Shown piece after piece: positions 27,691 through 40,038 of a stretch of 64,000 bases of DNA. Position 1 is the first letter of the stretch. The number at the start of each line of letters is the position of its first letter. The translations under genes were made by a program, and so were the position numbers. The DNA comes from Streptomyces sp. NRRL S-118. Its GTDB lineage: Bacteria; Actinomycetota; Actinomycetes; Streptomycetales; Streptomycetaceae. The notes beneath the pieces are model-generated. The model saw nothing but the letters and a program-made list of their open reading frames with translations. It was not told where the DNA came from and made no database searches. The DNA lies in contig NZ_KL591005.1 in NCBI RefSeq assembly GCF_000716335.1, forward strand, positions 154,717 through 218,716. Direction: 5' to 3'.

Positions 27691-28353
27691 GTGACCGTGT
27701 CGGCCCCGATCGTGGTGATCAAGCCGCTGAGACGCCGCCGCCACTGCGCGGAGTGCCGCGGCGGCCCGCTGGCCCGGATGGTCCTGGAGTTCAACGCTCC
27801 GCTCTGCCTGGACTGCGCCGACCTCGGGCACCTGGTCTACCTGCCCCGCGGTGACGCGGCGCTCACCCGCCGCGCCCGTGAGGCGAGTGAGCTGTGGGCG
27901 GTGGTCGTACGGCACAACCGGCGCCGTACGCGCTACGAACGCCAGGGCATCCTCGTGGAGGAGGACGCCCTGGCGCGGGCGGAGGCCGCGTGCCTCGCCG
28001 ACGCGGAGGCGCGGGCACGCCGCCGGGCGAGGGACGCGGAGCGGCGCGTGGCCGAGGACGCACGGTTCACGGCCGCCCTGGCCGCCGAGATCCGGCGGCT
28101 GTTCCCCGGCTGTCCACCGGAGCGCGCGGCCGGCATCGCGGCGCACGCCGCGGCCCGCGGCAGCGGGCGTGTGGGGCGTACGGCGGCGGGCCGGGCCCTG
28201 GACGAGGGCGCGGTCACGGCGGCGGTGCGGGCGTCGGTACGGCACCTCGACACCGAGTACGACGCGCTGCTGATGCGCGGTGTCCCCCGCCGCCAGGCGC
28301 GTACCCGCGTGGCACCGGCCATGGAGGCGGTGCTGGGGTCCTGGCGGCGGTGA
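27691..28353 (+). CDS. DUF2293 domain protein
   Basis: A 220 aa cytoplasmic protein. The N-terminus carries a treble-clef-like set of cysteines (CAECRGG near residue 19 and CLDCADLGH near 38), probably a zinc site. The middle is a long Arg/Ala/Glu helix (about 90-130). The C-terminal DUF2293 domain is recognisable from FPGCPPERAAGIAAHAAARG through LDEGAVTAAVRASVRHLDT to LLMRGVPRRQAR. Function unknown; the basic helix and zinc site would fit nucleic-acid binding. GTG 27691 is 1 nt after the previous stop. Confidence 0.82.
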   Translation: MTVSAPIVVIKPLRRRRHCAECRGGPLARMVLEFNAPLCLDCADLGHLVYLPRGDAALTRRAREASELWAVVVRHNRRRTRYERQGILVEEDALARAEAACLADAEARARRRARDAERRVAEDARFTAALAAEIRRLFPGCPPERAAGIAAHAAARGSGRVGRTAAGRALDEGAVTAAVRASVRHLDTEYDALLMRGVPRRQARTRVAPAMEAVLGSWRR

Positions 28354-28374
28354 GACCGTGTTGCCGGGGCGGGT

Positions 28375-29139
28375 TCAGGCAGCGTCGCGGGCGGCCCGGC
28401 GGGAGCGGCGGTAGAGGACCGCGCCTCCGAGCATCAGGCTCAGGGCGGCGGGCAGGCCGACGGCCAGCAGGTCGCTGTCGGAGCCGGTTTCGGCCAGCGG
28501 AGTCGTGCTGGTCTCCAGACCCGGCCCGGGGCGGGGCACGGACACCTCCGGCCCGTCCGGCAGCGGCGCGGTGGGCTTGTCCGCCTTGGGCGGCGTGACG
28601 GGATTCTCGGGCTTCGAGGGCTTCGGCGGCGTGACGGGCGTCTTGCTGCCTCCGTTGCTGGAGGCGTTGCCGAAGACGGGGTTGAGGACACCGACGAAGT
28701 TGACCGAGTTGCCGCTGACGTTCACGGGGAGATCGACGGGCAGCTGGACGCCGTTGCCCGAGATGACGCCGGCCGAGCCCGCGGTGACGCCTTCGGCGGT
28801 CGCGCCGCCGCCGTTCCCGCTGCCGGCGCCGGTGCTGCCGGTGCCACTGCCGTTGTGCGGCGTGCCCGGCTTGTCCTTGTGCGCGGACTTGCCGCCGCCC
28901 TTGTTCGCACACGTGTTGCCGGCCGCGGGGTTGAGCAGCCCGACCACGTTGACGGTGTTTCCGCACACATTGACGGGGACGTTCACCGGCAGCTGTACGG
29001 CGTTGCCGGAGACCAGCCCCGGCGATTCGGCGGCTACACCGGCCGCCTCGGAGTCGGCGTACGCGTAACTCGCAGCGAGGGCGAGCGCGCCACCGGTGGC
29101 CACCAGGGTGGCCAGACCACTTCGGCGAGTGTGCCTCAT
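28375..29139 (-). CDS. Long chaplin, sortase-anchored
   Basis: A 254 aa cell-wall chaplin, one of the hydrophobic coat proteins of aerial hyphae. It has a signal peptide ending ASYAYADSEA and a first chaplin domain SPGLVSGNAVQLPVNVPVN with CGNTVNVVGLLNPAAGNTC. A Gly/Ser/Asn-rich spacer leads to a second chaplin domain (GVISGNGVQLPVDLPVNVSG and NSVNFVGVLNPVFGNAS), then a Pro/Lys-rich wall-spanning stretch, the sorting signal LAETG, a membrane segment and a basic tail. The second domain lacks both cysteines. ATG 29139 has GGAAG at 5 nt; the longer frame from 29172 is not needed. Confidence 0.93.
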   Translation of the reverse strand: MRHTRRSGLATLVATGGALALAASYAYADSEAAGVAAESPGLVSGNAVQLPVNVPVNVCGNTVNVVGLLNPAAGNTCANKGGGKSAHKDKPGTPHNGSGTGSTGAGSGNGGGATAEGVTAGSAGVISGNGVQLPVDLPVNVSGNSVNFVGVLNPVFGNASSNGGSKTPVTPPKPSKPENPVTPPKADKPTAPLPDGPEVSVPRPGPGLETSTTPLAETGSDSDLLAVGLPAALSLMLGGAVLYRRSRRAARDAA

Positions 29140-29375
29140 GGCTTCCTGCCTTCCGGAGACTTTCACGGGCACCCGCCCGCACCGGAATTAACGCCTTACA
29201 ACCAAGCCGGGTTATGACGCATCCGCCATTCACTCCATCGAGTGGCGACGTAATCGAACCCTCACAGGTCCTCTACGGGTCGTGCTCCGGGGTGCCCGCC
29301 CGGGGCGCCGTTGGGCCGGCCGGCCCAAGGCGCCGGAACGGGTGGCGGTGTGCTCCTGCCGGCGGTCCGGCGCGG

Positions 29376-29825
29376 TCACGACCTCTGGGACCACGGGGTC
29401 TTCATGGTGCCGACGAAACCGGACTGGATCACGGGGGCGTGATGCACTCCCCCGTCGATACGGTTGTACGTCGTGACGGTGGTCTGCCCGACGGAGGGAG
29501 TGGGAGCCAACTGGTCGAGGATCTCGCGCAGTTCGGCCGCAGCCTCCGGATCCGCCTGGAGGGTGCGGCGGATCCGGGCGCGCCACTCGACGCGGGCGTC
29601 GTCCCGGGCCTCCGCCGTCGTCCGCTCGTCCCCGGACTCCGCGGCGGTGAGCAGTTCCTCCCGTACCGTGTCGAGTTCCTCACCGACGGCCTCCGGGTCG
29701 GAACCGGCGCGGCGGGCGAAGAACGTGGCGATCCGTCCTCTGGCCTGCTCCCACGTCTCACCGACCATCAGCTGGACGAGCGCGGTCGCCCCCGTCGTCG
29801 CCAGTGCCACCAACTCCGGTTCCAT
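29376..29825 (-). CDS. Small helical protein of unknown function
   Basis: A 149 aa protein. The N-terminal 20 residues are moderately hydrophobic (LVALATTGATALVQLM), followed by a charged helical region (ETWEQARGRIATFFARRAG, then EELDTVREELLTAAESG) and a short C-terminal tail NRIDGGVHHAPVIQSGFVG. Streptomyces genomes carry many paralogues of this design, often near conserved signalling modules, but no function is known to me. It is preceded by AAAGGGG. The SWIM/SNF2 genes lie upstream on the same strand. Confidence 0.65.
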   Translation of the reverse strand: MEPELVALATTGATALVQLMVGETWEQARGRIATFFARRAGSDPEAVGEELDTVREELLTAAESGDERTTAEARDDARVEWRARIRRTLQADPEAAAELREILDQLAPTPSVGQTTVTTYNRIDGGVHHAPVIQSGFVGTMKTPWSQRS

Positions 29826-29868
29826 CGGGCCCCTTTCGCGGTCCTGCGCTGTCCCTGCAGCCTACCCG

Positions 29869-31157
29869 TCAGCGTCCGAGCAGGGCGGCCAGAGCGCCGA
29901 CCGGGTCCGCGTCCGGGAAGCCGCGGGGCCACCAGTCCTCGCGGTCGGGGTCGGACTCGTACCCGTACCAGAGGCCGTCGCGGCCGTAGCGCAGCTGGAG
30001 CGACCGGGTGGAGAGGCGGTTGCGCCAGGGCCGGAAGTGCGGGAAGTCCGCGGCGATGAGGGCCGGGCGGGCGCGGTCGAACGGGCCGGCGGGCGGGTCC
30101 CACGCCTCCTCCAGGACGGCGAGGCCCGCCGGGCCGCCCTGCCGCCAGGCGGCGACGGCGCGGGCCAGGTCGGCGGGGGTCCGGTCGAGGGCGGCGGCGA
30201 GGTCGCGGTAGAGGGCGCGGGTGGACGCCGTCAGGCCGGAGCCGGGGTGGGCGGCGGCCAGGCGGACCGCGTCCTGCCAGGGCGTGAGGGAGGCCACCGG
30301 GTCGTGGCCCGTCACCAGGAAGGCGTGGGCGCGGGCGGCCGCCTCGGTGGCGAGCAGCTCCAGTGCCAGCGGGTCGGGGGCTTCGGGGTCCTCCGGGTAG
30401 ACGGGCGGGCGGCCGGGCCGGTCGGGGGCGGGCAGCGGCGGCGGGAGGGCGGGGCCGTCCATGAGCGGACGGGCACCGGGCGCGGAGGTCCGGGCGAGGG
30501 CGTCGCGGGCGGGGACGGTCGGCATCCTCGGGGGCGCGGCGGTGGTCTCGGCCGCCGCGCGGGTGGCGTTGCGGTGGCTGAGGGCGGCGAGGATCTCCTG
30601 CTCACCGCGGCCCCGCATGAGGAACAGCACGAACGGATCCTCGTCGAGGAGCCGCGCCGCCTGGTAGCAGAGGGCCGCCGTGTGCTTGCAGGGGTAGCCG
30701 TGGTCCGGGCAGGAGCAGTCGGGGATGAGGTCCCCCGGCCCGGGCAGCAGGTCCACCGCGGCGGCCAGGGCGTGCGGGACGTCCTTGTCGAGGAGCGCCG
30801 CGATGTGGTCGGGGCGGGCCGCGGCCGCGTCGAGGAAGCGTTCCCAGTCGTCGTCGCCGAGGACGCGCAGGCGGATCTCGGCGCGGTACGGGCGGGGCCG
30901 GCTGCCGTGGACGTAGGCGACGACCCGGCCCGGCGTGACGGTGATCGCGTCCACGTGCCCGGTGGACGCGTAGGCCCGTCCGCGGGCCAGTCGCGCCGGG
31001 TCCAGGGCGGTGTCCTCCAGGGCTTCCACCCAGGCGTTGCCCCACCACGTGGCGGCGAACCTGCCGTCGGCGTGCTGCGCAGGAGCGAGCTGAGGGAACG
31101 AGCGGCGGTGGTCGTCGTGCAGCGGTACGCGCCGGGCGGGGCCGGGGCGGTGCGGGC

Positions 31158-31161
<4 letters not shown>
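29869..31161 (-). CDS. SWIM zinc-finger protein
   Basis: A 430 aa protein with a SWIM finger at about residues 150-161 (CSCPDHGYPCKH, the CxCxnCxH pattern). The N-terminal conserved block is FAATWWGNAWVEALED, and AYVHGSRPRPYRAEIRLR is an adjoining strand. The C-terminal 200 residues are Ala/Arg-rich with GPFDRARPALIAADFPHF and LQLRYGRDGLWYGYE. SWIM fingers bind DNA or protein. Its ATG overlaps the stop of the upstream SNF2-type helicase gene (ATGA), and this pairing is widespread in actinobacteria, so the two probably act as one complex in DNA metabolism. The precise role is unknown. Confidence 0.88.
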
Positions 31162-34169
<3,008 letters not shown>

Positions 34170-34296
34170 GGCCGGTCACCTCCCCTCACGTAAGTCGTGC
34201 CGGGCTGCTCACCTCGTGGAACCGCCCGGATCTACGACCTTACGGCCGGGGTCTGACAATCGGCCCGAGCGCCCTCCTCACCCGGGCGACCGGACG

Positions 34297-34728
34297 TCAC
34301 GCCCCGCGGCGGACGAGGGCGAGCAGATGTCCCGTGCGGTGACGCCGGGTCCAGGCGATCAGCACGAGCGGCAGCGCGAGGAGGACCGGCGTGAGGGCGT
34401 ACCGGCCGTCGAACACGGCGAGTTGGGTGATGAAGGCGCCGGCCATCAGGCCGGTCAGCGCCAGCGCGGACGCACCGGCGAGGAGAGGTACGACCAGCGC
34501 GACGGCACCGGCGAGCTCCAGAGTCCCGACCGCGTACATGAACCAGTCGCCGAAGCCGATCCTGTCGAACGACTCGGCTGCCGACCAGTGCCCCACCAGC
34601 TTGGGCCCGGCGCTCGGAACCGCGAAGAACAGGGCCAGGACGATCTGCAGCACCCGCACGCCGAGGTCGGTGCGACGGCTGAGGACGGCGGCGGAGGACG
34701 GGGAAGCAGCGGGCGTGGTCGCGGTCAT
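34297..34728 (-). CDS. DoxX-family membrane protein
   Basis: A 143 aa, four-helix membrane protein of the DoxX/DoxD family: RVLQIVLALFFAVPSAGPKL near residue 24, GDWFMYAVGTLELAGAVALV (around 60), LTGLMAGAFITQL and LTPVLLALPLVLIAW. Members associate with membrane redox or thiol metabolism, but this single copy has no conserved Cys pair. ATG 34728 follows GAGGAGACC. It diverges from the DUF6343 gene. Confidence 0.85.
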   Translation of the reverse strand: MTATTPAASPSSAAVLSRRTDLGVRVLQIVLALFFAVPSAGPKLVGHWSAAESFDRIGFGDWFMYAVGTLELAGAVALVVPLLAGASALALTGLMAGAFITQLAVFDGRYALTPVLLALPLVLIAWTRRHRTGHLLALVRRGA

Positions 34729-34908
34729 GGTGGCGGTCTCCTCGGGTCCGGCCCGCGGGGTGGTCCCGCGGGCGCCTGCAGGAGATCGGACCGAGGACAG
34801 GAGGCGAACTCATCGCCGCAGCGGCGCGGAGTTCTGCTCCGCCGTGGGTACCCGGCGCCCGGGGGCGGACGGTCGGCGGACGGACGAAAGAGGGACGGAA
34901 GAGCCATC

Positions 34909-35160
34909 ATGCGACGTACGGGCAGTGAACCGGCGACCGCACGCAGCGCGCTGCGGTTCCGGTTCTGGCTGACCGTCTGGGGGCTGATCTGGGCGGTCGC
35001 CGGAACCGTGGGCTTCGCCCTGGCCGGGCGGACCGGGTGGGCGGCGGCCTGCGGGGTGCTGTTCCTGGTGGTCACGGTGGATCTCGTCCTCGTGGTCCGC
35101 CATATCCGTCAGGGCCCGCACTACCAGCCGGGTCGCGACGTGCCTCCGTACGAGCCGTAG
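34909..35160 (+). CDS. DUF6343-type small membrane protein
   Basis: An 83 aa protein with two membrane helices (about 17-38 and 44-63) and a conserved polar tail RHIRQGPHYQPGRDVPPYEP. It resembles the streptomycete family annotated DUF6343. The ATG is preceded by GGAAGAG. Function unknown. Codon bias and the RBS support it as real despite its size. Confidence 0.8.
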   Translation: MRRTGSEPATARSALRFRFWLTVWGLIWAVAGTVGFALAGRTGWAAACGVLFLVVTVDLVLVVRHIRQGPHYQPGRDVPPYEP

Positions 35161-35168
35161 GCGTGCCG

Positions 35169-35543
35169 CTACGTCTCCGTGTCGAAGCGCGCCGCTTGCA
35201 GGTACTCGGGCTTCGGGTCGAGCGCGGCGGCCAGCCGGAAGTGGCGCTTGGCCTGGTCCGGGCGGCCGGAGCGCTGGAAGGTGCGGGCGAGGGCGAAGTG
35301 GGCGAAGGCGTTGTCCGGCTCACGCTCCAGGACCAGCTCGAATTCGAGCTGGGCAGGACGCAGCTGGGCGGCCGCGAAGAAGGCCCGGGCACGCAGCAGG
35401 CGCGCCGCGGTGTTCTCGGGGTGGGCCGCGATCACCGAGTCGAGCAGCTTGACGGCCCCGCGCGGGTCCCGCGCCGCGAGCAGTTGTTCGGCCGCGCGAA
35501 AGTCGATGACGTGGGTCTCCGGGTTGCTCTCGGGCACGGTCAC
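35169..35543 (-). CDS. Tetratricopeptide repeat protein
   Basis: A 124 aa protein of about three TPR units: AEQLLAARDPRGAVKLLDSVIAAHPENTAAR, then LLRARAFFAAAQLRPAQLEF and AFAHFALARTFQRSGRPDQAKRHFRLAAALDP. It is a scaffold for protein contact, soluble and single-domain. The start is a GTG at 35543 or 35537; the second has better spacing from GGGGAAGG. It lies 204 bp downstream of coaE on the same strand and convergent with the DUF6343 gene. Confidence 0.85.
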   Translation of the reverse strand: MTVPESNPETHVIDFRAAEQLLAARDPRGAVKLLDSVIAAHPENTAARLLRARAFFAAAQLRPAQLEFELVLEREPDNAFAHFALARTFQRSGRPDQAKRHFRLAAALDPKPEYLQAARFDTET

Positions 35544-35747
35544 ATCCTTCCCCTTGCTGCGGCGGTTCAACATCGGTGGCGCAGCGGGTATTCCGCGGGG
35601 CCGACGACCGCGGCGAGCGGCCCGCCGCCCGGCCGGGACCAACCGGCCCGAGCCACCGAAGCCAACCGGCCACCCCCCGGAGCACACGGCCACCGTCCGG
35701 AGCCGGCCGGGCACCGCCGCGACGCGAGCCGCCGCCCGCCCCGCGCG

Positions 35748-36347
35748 CTAGCCGGCGGCTCGTTCCGTGAGCTCCGCCCACACCTTGCGCACCTGGGGCT
35801 CCAGCGCCTCCAGCGGCCCGTCGTTGTCGATGACCAGGTCGGCGACGGCCAGGCGCTGCTCACGGGTCGCCTGTACGGCCATGCGGGCCCGCGCCTCGGA
35901 CTCGGTCATCCCGCGGAGCCGTACGAGCCGGTCCAGCTGGGTCTCGGGGGTCGCGTCGACGACGACCACCAGGTCGTAGAACGGCGCCAGGCCGTTCTCG
36001 GTGAGCAGGGGGACGTCGTGGATCACCACCGCGTCCGCCCCGGCGGCCGCCTCCAGTTCGGCGGACCGCGCGCCGACCAGGGGGTGGACGATGCCGTTCA
36101 GGGTGGCGAGGCGCTCGGGGTCGGAGAAGACGACGGCGCCGAGCGCGGGCCGGTCGAGGGTGCCCTCGGGCGTGAGGATCCCGGGCCCGAACGCCTCCAC
36201 GACGGCCGCGAGCCCAGGGGTGCCGGGCTCGACGACCTCTCGAGCGATCCTGTCGGCATCGACGAGGACCGCTCCGTACGAGACCAGCAGCCGCGACACT
36301 TCGCTCTTGCCGGCCCCGATCCCGCCGGTCAGCCCCACTTTCAGCAT
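35748..36347 (-). CDS. coaE: Dephospho-CoA kinase
   Basis: CoaE phosphorylates the 3'-hydroxyl of dephospho-CoA, the last step of CoA synthesis. The 199 aa protein begins [21 protein letters not shown], with the Walker A at residues 8-15. It has the substrate-side [13 protein letters not shown] (around 31) and the lid/LID-like block [11 protein letters not shown], with [20 protein letters not shown] and the Arg-rich NMP-kinase segment [17 protein letters not shown] near the C-terminus. It is of normal length. ATG 36347 is the only start consistent with the P-loop position. Confidence 0.96.
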   Translation of the reverse strand: MLKVGLTGGIGAGKSEVSRLLVSYGAVLVDADRIAREVVEPGTPGLAAVVEAFGPGILTPEGTLDRPALGAVVFSDPERLATLNGIVHPLVGARSAELEAAAGADAVVIHDVPLLTENGLAPFYDLVVVVDATPETQLDRLVRLRGMTESEARARMAVQATREQRLAVADLVIDNDGPLEALEPQVRKVWAELTERAAG

Positions 36348-36680
36348 GAGCGGAAGCTTAGGCCCTGGGGGGTGTCCCGTCGATCGGTCCGGAACAGCGA
36401 GCGGCGTCCGGTGCCGTGCCTCGCACGGCGGAGGAGGGTGTCGACGTGGGGGAAGCGCCCCCGTACCCGAAGGCGACAGGGGCGCCGGTGACCGGCGACG
36501 ACGCGGCGAACGTGCGGGCGTGCCGGACGCCGCCGGGCGGACAGGCCTGTACGGACACGACGTTCTGTACGGACACGACGTGAGGACCTGTCGGCCCATG
36601 GACCCTCGTCCTGAGGCGCCGTCGTCACACCCCGTCGCCCCGAGGACCGGCCGTCGTCGTTCCGGCCCAACGGCCCGTCG
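36348..36680. other. Spacer between PAC2 and coaE genes with 18-nt tandem repeat
   Basis: No credible gene. It contains two copies of CTGTACGGACACGACGT (36547-36563 and 36565-36581) with 18-nt periodicity. This could be a protein-binding site in the coaE upstream region or a chance duplication. Confidence 0.5.
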
Positions 36681-37619
36681 TCACAGGTCGCCCTCCCGCT
36701 CAGCGAGGAAGCGCTCGAACTGGCGGCCCAGCTCGTCGGCGGACGGCAGGTCGACGGGCTCGGCGACCAGGCTGCCGCGGGTCTCCGCACCGGCGACCGC
36801 GTCGTACTGGTGTTCCAGGCCCCGCACCAGGGCAACCAGTTCCTCGTCGCCCTCGCCGATCTGGCGCTCGATCTCCGTCTGGGTCCGCTGGGCCTCGGCG
36901 CGCAGCGCGTGGGCGACGCCCGGCAGGACCAGTCCGGTCGCGGCCGTGATCGCCTCCAGGGCGGTCAGCGCGGCGTCCGGGTACGGGGAGCGGGACACGT
37001 AGTGCGGCACGTGCGCGGCGACGCCCAGGACGTCGTGGCCCGCGCCCATCAAGCGGTACTCGATCAGGGACTCGGCGCTGCCGGGGACCTGGGCCTCGTC
37101 GAACGGGCTGCGGTGCCCCGGCATGAGGTCGGTGCGGTTGCCGTGCGGGGTGAGCCCGACGGGGCGGGTGTGCGGAACGCCCATGGGGATGCCGTGGAAG
37201 TTGACCGACAGGCGGACGCCGAGCCGCTCGACGATCTGGCGCACGGCCACGGCGAAGCGCTCCCACTCGACGTCCGGCTCGGGCCCGGACAGCAGCAGGA
37301 AGGGCGCCCCGGTGGCGTCCTGAACGAGGCGGACCTCGATGGCCGGCGTCTCGTACCCGCTCCAGCGGTCGCGCCGGAAGGTGAGCAGCGGGCGGCGGGC
37401 CCGGTAGTCCACGAGCCTGTCGTGGTCGAAGCGGGCCACCACCTGGTGGGGCAGCGATTCCAGCAGGCCGTCGACGATCTGGTCGCCGGCCTCACCCGCG
37501 TCGATGTATCCGTCGAAGTGGTAGAGCATGACCAGGCCGGCCGACTCCTGTGCCAGCGCCATGTCGACGGCGGCCAGGCCCTTCGGCTCCCATTCGTACA
37601 AACCCTGCGGATCAAGCAC
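36681..37619 (-). CDS. PAC2-family protein
   Basis: A 312 aa actinobacterial PAC2 (proteasome-assembly-chaperone-like) protein. Family landmarks are the N-terminal [21 protein letters not shown] near residue 30, [21 protein letters not shown] (around 75), [18 protein letters not shown] (around 140) and APHVPHYVS-type segments near 205. Despite the name no link to bacterial proteasome assembly is proven. ATG 37619 has GAGGAGCGG upstream. It stands between rpsA and coaE, as in other Streptomyces. Confidence 0.9.
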   Translation of the reverse strand: MLDPQGLYEWEPKGLAAVDMALAQESAGLVMLYHFDGYIDAGEAGDQIVDGLLESLPHQVVARFDHDRLVDYRARRPLLTFRRDRWSGYETPAIEVRLVQDATGAPFLLLSGPEPDVEWERFAVAVRQIVERLGVRLSVNFHGIPMGVPHTRPVGLTPHGNRTDLMPGHRSPFDEAQVPGSAESLIEYRLMGAGHDVLGVAAHVPHYVSRSPYPDAALTALEAITAATGLVLPGVAHALRAEAQRTQTEIERQIGEGDEELVALVRGLEHQYDAVAGAETRGSLVAEPVDLPSADELGRQFERFLAEREGDL

Positions 37620-38189
37620 GGTTACCGCTCCTCCTCGTGTCCATAGGGGAGAACGTCACTCAACGCACCCGCATTCCCACTCACCGGCCGGTTCCCCGGC
37701 CGGCCCCGCCGGTCCACGGCGGGTGCGCCCGGAGTCGGCGGGCGGGGCGGCGGGCGGCGGCGGCTACGGCACCGGCCGTGGCCGGGTGTCGCCGGGCCGG
37801 GCGGCGGCGAGAGCCGCAACGGCTTCGGGACCCACACCCAGGGGAGCGGCTGGGGCTACGGCGCCGTGTTCCGCGGCCGACGAGTCCGACCTCACCGGCG
37901 CGGCGGGGCCGGACCAGTACGCCCTTCACGTCCCGCACCACACGTCCCCGTGCCGGAAGACCGTGTACGCGGACAACACCCGCCCGGCGGACGCGGACTG
38001 GTCACGCCCGGCGTCCCCATCAGCCGGACCACCTCAGTCAGACCACTTCGGCCGGACCACTCGGCCGGATCCGTCGGCTGGACCCCCTCGGCCGGGCCGT
38101 GGGAAACCGGACCCCGGAAACACGACCGAGGCCCGCCCCCTACGGGGACGGGCCTCGGTGCTAGCTACTGCTCAGCCGTGAGCCGGGAT
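37620..38189. other. Gene-poor spacer between PAC2 gene and rpsA
   Basis: About 570 bp with no frame that shows a family match or RBS. Candidate frames are Arg/Pro/Gly-rich, as expected from random G+C-rich DNA. The only clear element is the rpsA terminator near 38140. Confidence 0.55.
38125..38159 (-). terminator. rpsA terminator
   Basis: ACCGAGGCCCG (38125-38135) pairs with CGGGCCTCGGT (38149-38159), with a further C-rich/G-rich stem toward the loop, 30 nt after the rpsA stop. Confidence 0.82.
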
Positions 38190-39683
38190 TCAGCTCTGGC
38201 CGCCGGCCAGCTTCTCGCGGAGCGCGGCCAGCGCCTCGTCCGACGCCAGGGCGCCGGAGTTGTCGTCCGACTCCGAGGAGTACGAACCACCGGTCGGCGC
38301 GGCGGCCGGAGCGGCGGCGCCACCCTCGGCAGCGGCGGCCTCGTCGGCCTCGCGGGACTTGATGACCTGGGCCTGGTGCTGCTCGAAGCGCTGCTGCGCC
38401 TCGGCGTACTGGGTCTCCCACGCCTCGCGCTGGGCCTCGTAGCCCGGCAGCCAGTCGTTGGTCTCCGGGTCGAAGCCCTCGGGGTAGATGTAGTTGCCCT
38501 GGTCGTCGTACGACGCGGCCATGCCGTACAGGGTCGGGTCGAACTCGACCGAGGCCGGGTCGGCACCGAAGGACTCGTTGGCCTGCTTCAGCGAGAGGCT
38601 GATGCGGCGGCGCTCGAGGTCGATGTCGATGACCTTGACGAAGATCTCGTCGTTGACCTGGACGACCTGCTCCGGGATCTCCACGTGGCGCTCGGCCAGC
38701 TCGGAGATGTGGACCAGGCCCTCGATGCCCTCGTCCACGCGGACGAACGCACCGAACGGAACCAGCTTGGTGACCTTACCCGGGACGACCTGGCCGATCT
38801 GGTGCGTACGGGCGAACTGCTGCCACGGGTCCTCCTGCGTCGCCTTCAGCGACAGGGAGACACGCTCGCGGTCCATGTCCACGTCGAGAACCTCGACGGT
38901 GACCTCCTGGCCGACCTCGACGACCTCGGACGGGTGGTCGATGTGCTTCCAGGACAGCTCGGAGACGTGGACCAGACCGTCGACGCCACCCAGGTCCACG
39001 AAGGCACCGAAGTTGACGATCGAGGAGACGACGCCGGAACGGACCTGACCCTTCTGCAGGGTCGTGAGGAACGTCTGGCGGACCTCGGACTGGGTCTGCT
39101 CGAGCCAGGCGCGGCGGGACAGGACCACGTTGTTGCGGTTCTTGTCCAGCTCGATGATCTTGGCCTCGAGCTCCTTGCCCACGTAGGGCTGGAGGTCGCG
39201 GACACGACGCATCTCGACGAGGGAGGCCGGCAGGAAGCCACGGAGGCCGATGTCGAGGATGAGACCACCCTTGACGACCTCGATGACGGTGCCGGTGACG
39301 ATGCCGTCCTCTTCCTTGATCTTCTCGATGGTGCCCCAGGCCCGCTCGTACTGGGCGCGCTTCTTCGAGAGGATCAGGCGGCCTTCCTTGTCCTCCTTCT
39401 GGAGAACAAGGGCCTCGATCTCGTCGCCGACCTTGACGACCTCGTTCGGGTCGACGTCGTGCTTGATCGAGAGCTCGCGGCTCGGGATGACACCTTCGGT
39501 CTTGTAACCGATGTCGAGCAGGACCTCGTCCCGGTCGACCTTCACGATGACGCCGTCGACGATGTCGCCGTCGTTGAAGTACTTGATCGTCTCGTCGATC
39601 GCGGCGAGGAAGGCTTCCTCGTTACCGATGTCGTTGACCGCAACCTGCGGGGTGGTGGCGGTGGTCTCGGTGCTGCTCGTCAT
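38190..39683 (-). CDS. rpsA: 30S ribosomal protein S1
   Basis: The 497 aa actinobacterial S1 has four S1 (OB-fold) repeats rather than the six of E. coli. Starts are visible at GDIVDGVIVKVDRDEVLLDI (around 38), DGIVTGTVIEVVKGGLILDI (around 125), GQVRSGVVSSIVNFGAFVDL (around 210) and GQVVPGKVTKLVPFGAFVRV (around 295). A long acidic and Gln-rich tail follows (about 370-497). S1 helps ribosomes bind mRNA. ATG 39683 (MTSSTETTATTPQVAV) has no good Shine-Dalgarno, only GGAG 15 nt upstream. This is typical of S1 genes, whose translation is autoregulated. It is highly expressed from the promoter at 39883-39911, with about 190 nt of leader. Confidence 0.97.
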   Translation of the reverse strand: MTSSTETTATTPQVAVNDIGNEEAFLAAIDETIKYFNDGDIVDGVIVKVDRDEVLLDIGYKTEGVIPSRELSIKHDVDPNEVVKVGDEIEALVLQKEDKEGRLILSKKRAQYERAWGTIEKIKEEDGIVTGTVIEVVKGGLILDIGLRGFLPASLVEMRRVRDLQPYVGKELEAKIIELDKNRNNVVLSRRAWLEQTQSEVRQTFLTTLQKGQVRSGVVSSIVNFGAFVDLGGVDGLVHVSELSWKHIDHPSEVVEVGQEVTVEVLDVDMDRERVSLSLKATQEDPWQQFARTHQIGQVVPGKVTKLVPFGAFVRVDEGIEGLVHISELAERHVEIPEQVVQVNDEIFVKVIDIDLERRRISLSLKQANESFGADPASVEFDPTLYGMAASYDDQGNYIYPEGFDPETNDWLPGYEAQREAWETQYAEAQQRFEQHQAQVIKSREADEAAAAEGGAAAPAAAPTGGSYSSESDDNSGALASDEALAALREKLAGGQS

Positions 39684-39882
39684 GTGGGAAAGGGCTCCGG
39701 TACGGACATTGAAGTCGTAGGTACTGCTACGCCGAGAGCCCGTATCGCCTCTGCAGAAGCCGGACAGCCAAGGAAGCGCTCGTCCCGGGAAAGGGGGGCG
39801 CCTCGACAACCGAGGGGACATACATACAGATGCGAGCGCGGCCTGCTCCGTCTGAGGCGCGCAGGCCCGCAGCGCAACCTTT

Positions 39883-39911
39883 AGCATACGGGGACGGCCG
39901 GACACGGTCAA
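39883..39911 (-). promoter_or_regulatory. Housekeeping (HrdB-type) promoter of rpsA
   Basis: TTGACC (39906-39911), exactly 17 bp, TATGCT (39883-39888) on the minus strand, close to the vegetative sigma consensus. It implies a leader of roughly 190 nt before rpsA. Confidence 0.8.
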
Positions 39912-40038
39912 TGCGCGAAGGCGCACACCCGGGGCAGAACGTCATATACCCGGCACATTTAAGGTTTCCCAAGGCCATCGTGGCCGCGGCTCGCGCGTCG
40001 ACGCGGCGAGCCGTGCGCAACCTACAACGGCGGGCGGG

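Noticed and set aside
37620..38120. Possible small proteins between the PAC2 gene and rpsA
   Set aside because: Frames on both strands are Pro/Arg/Gly-rich, lack ribosome sites and recognisable domains.
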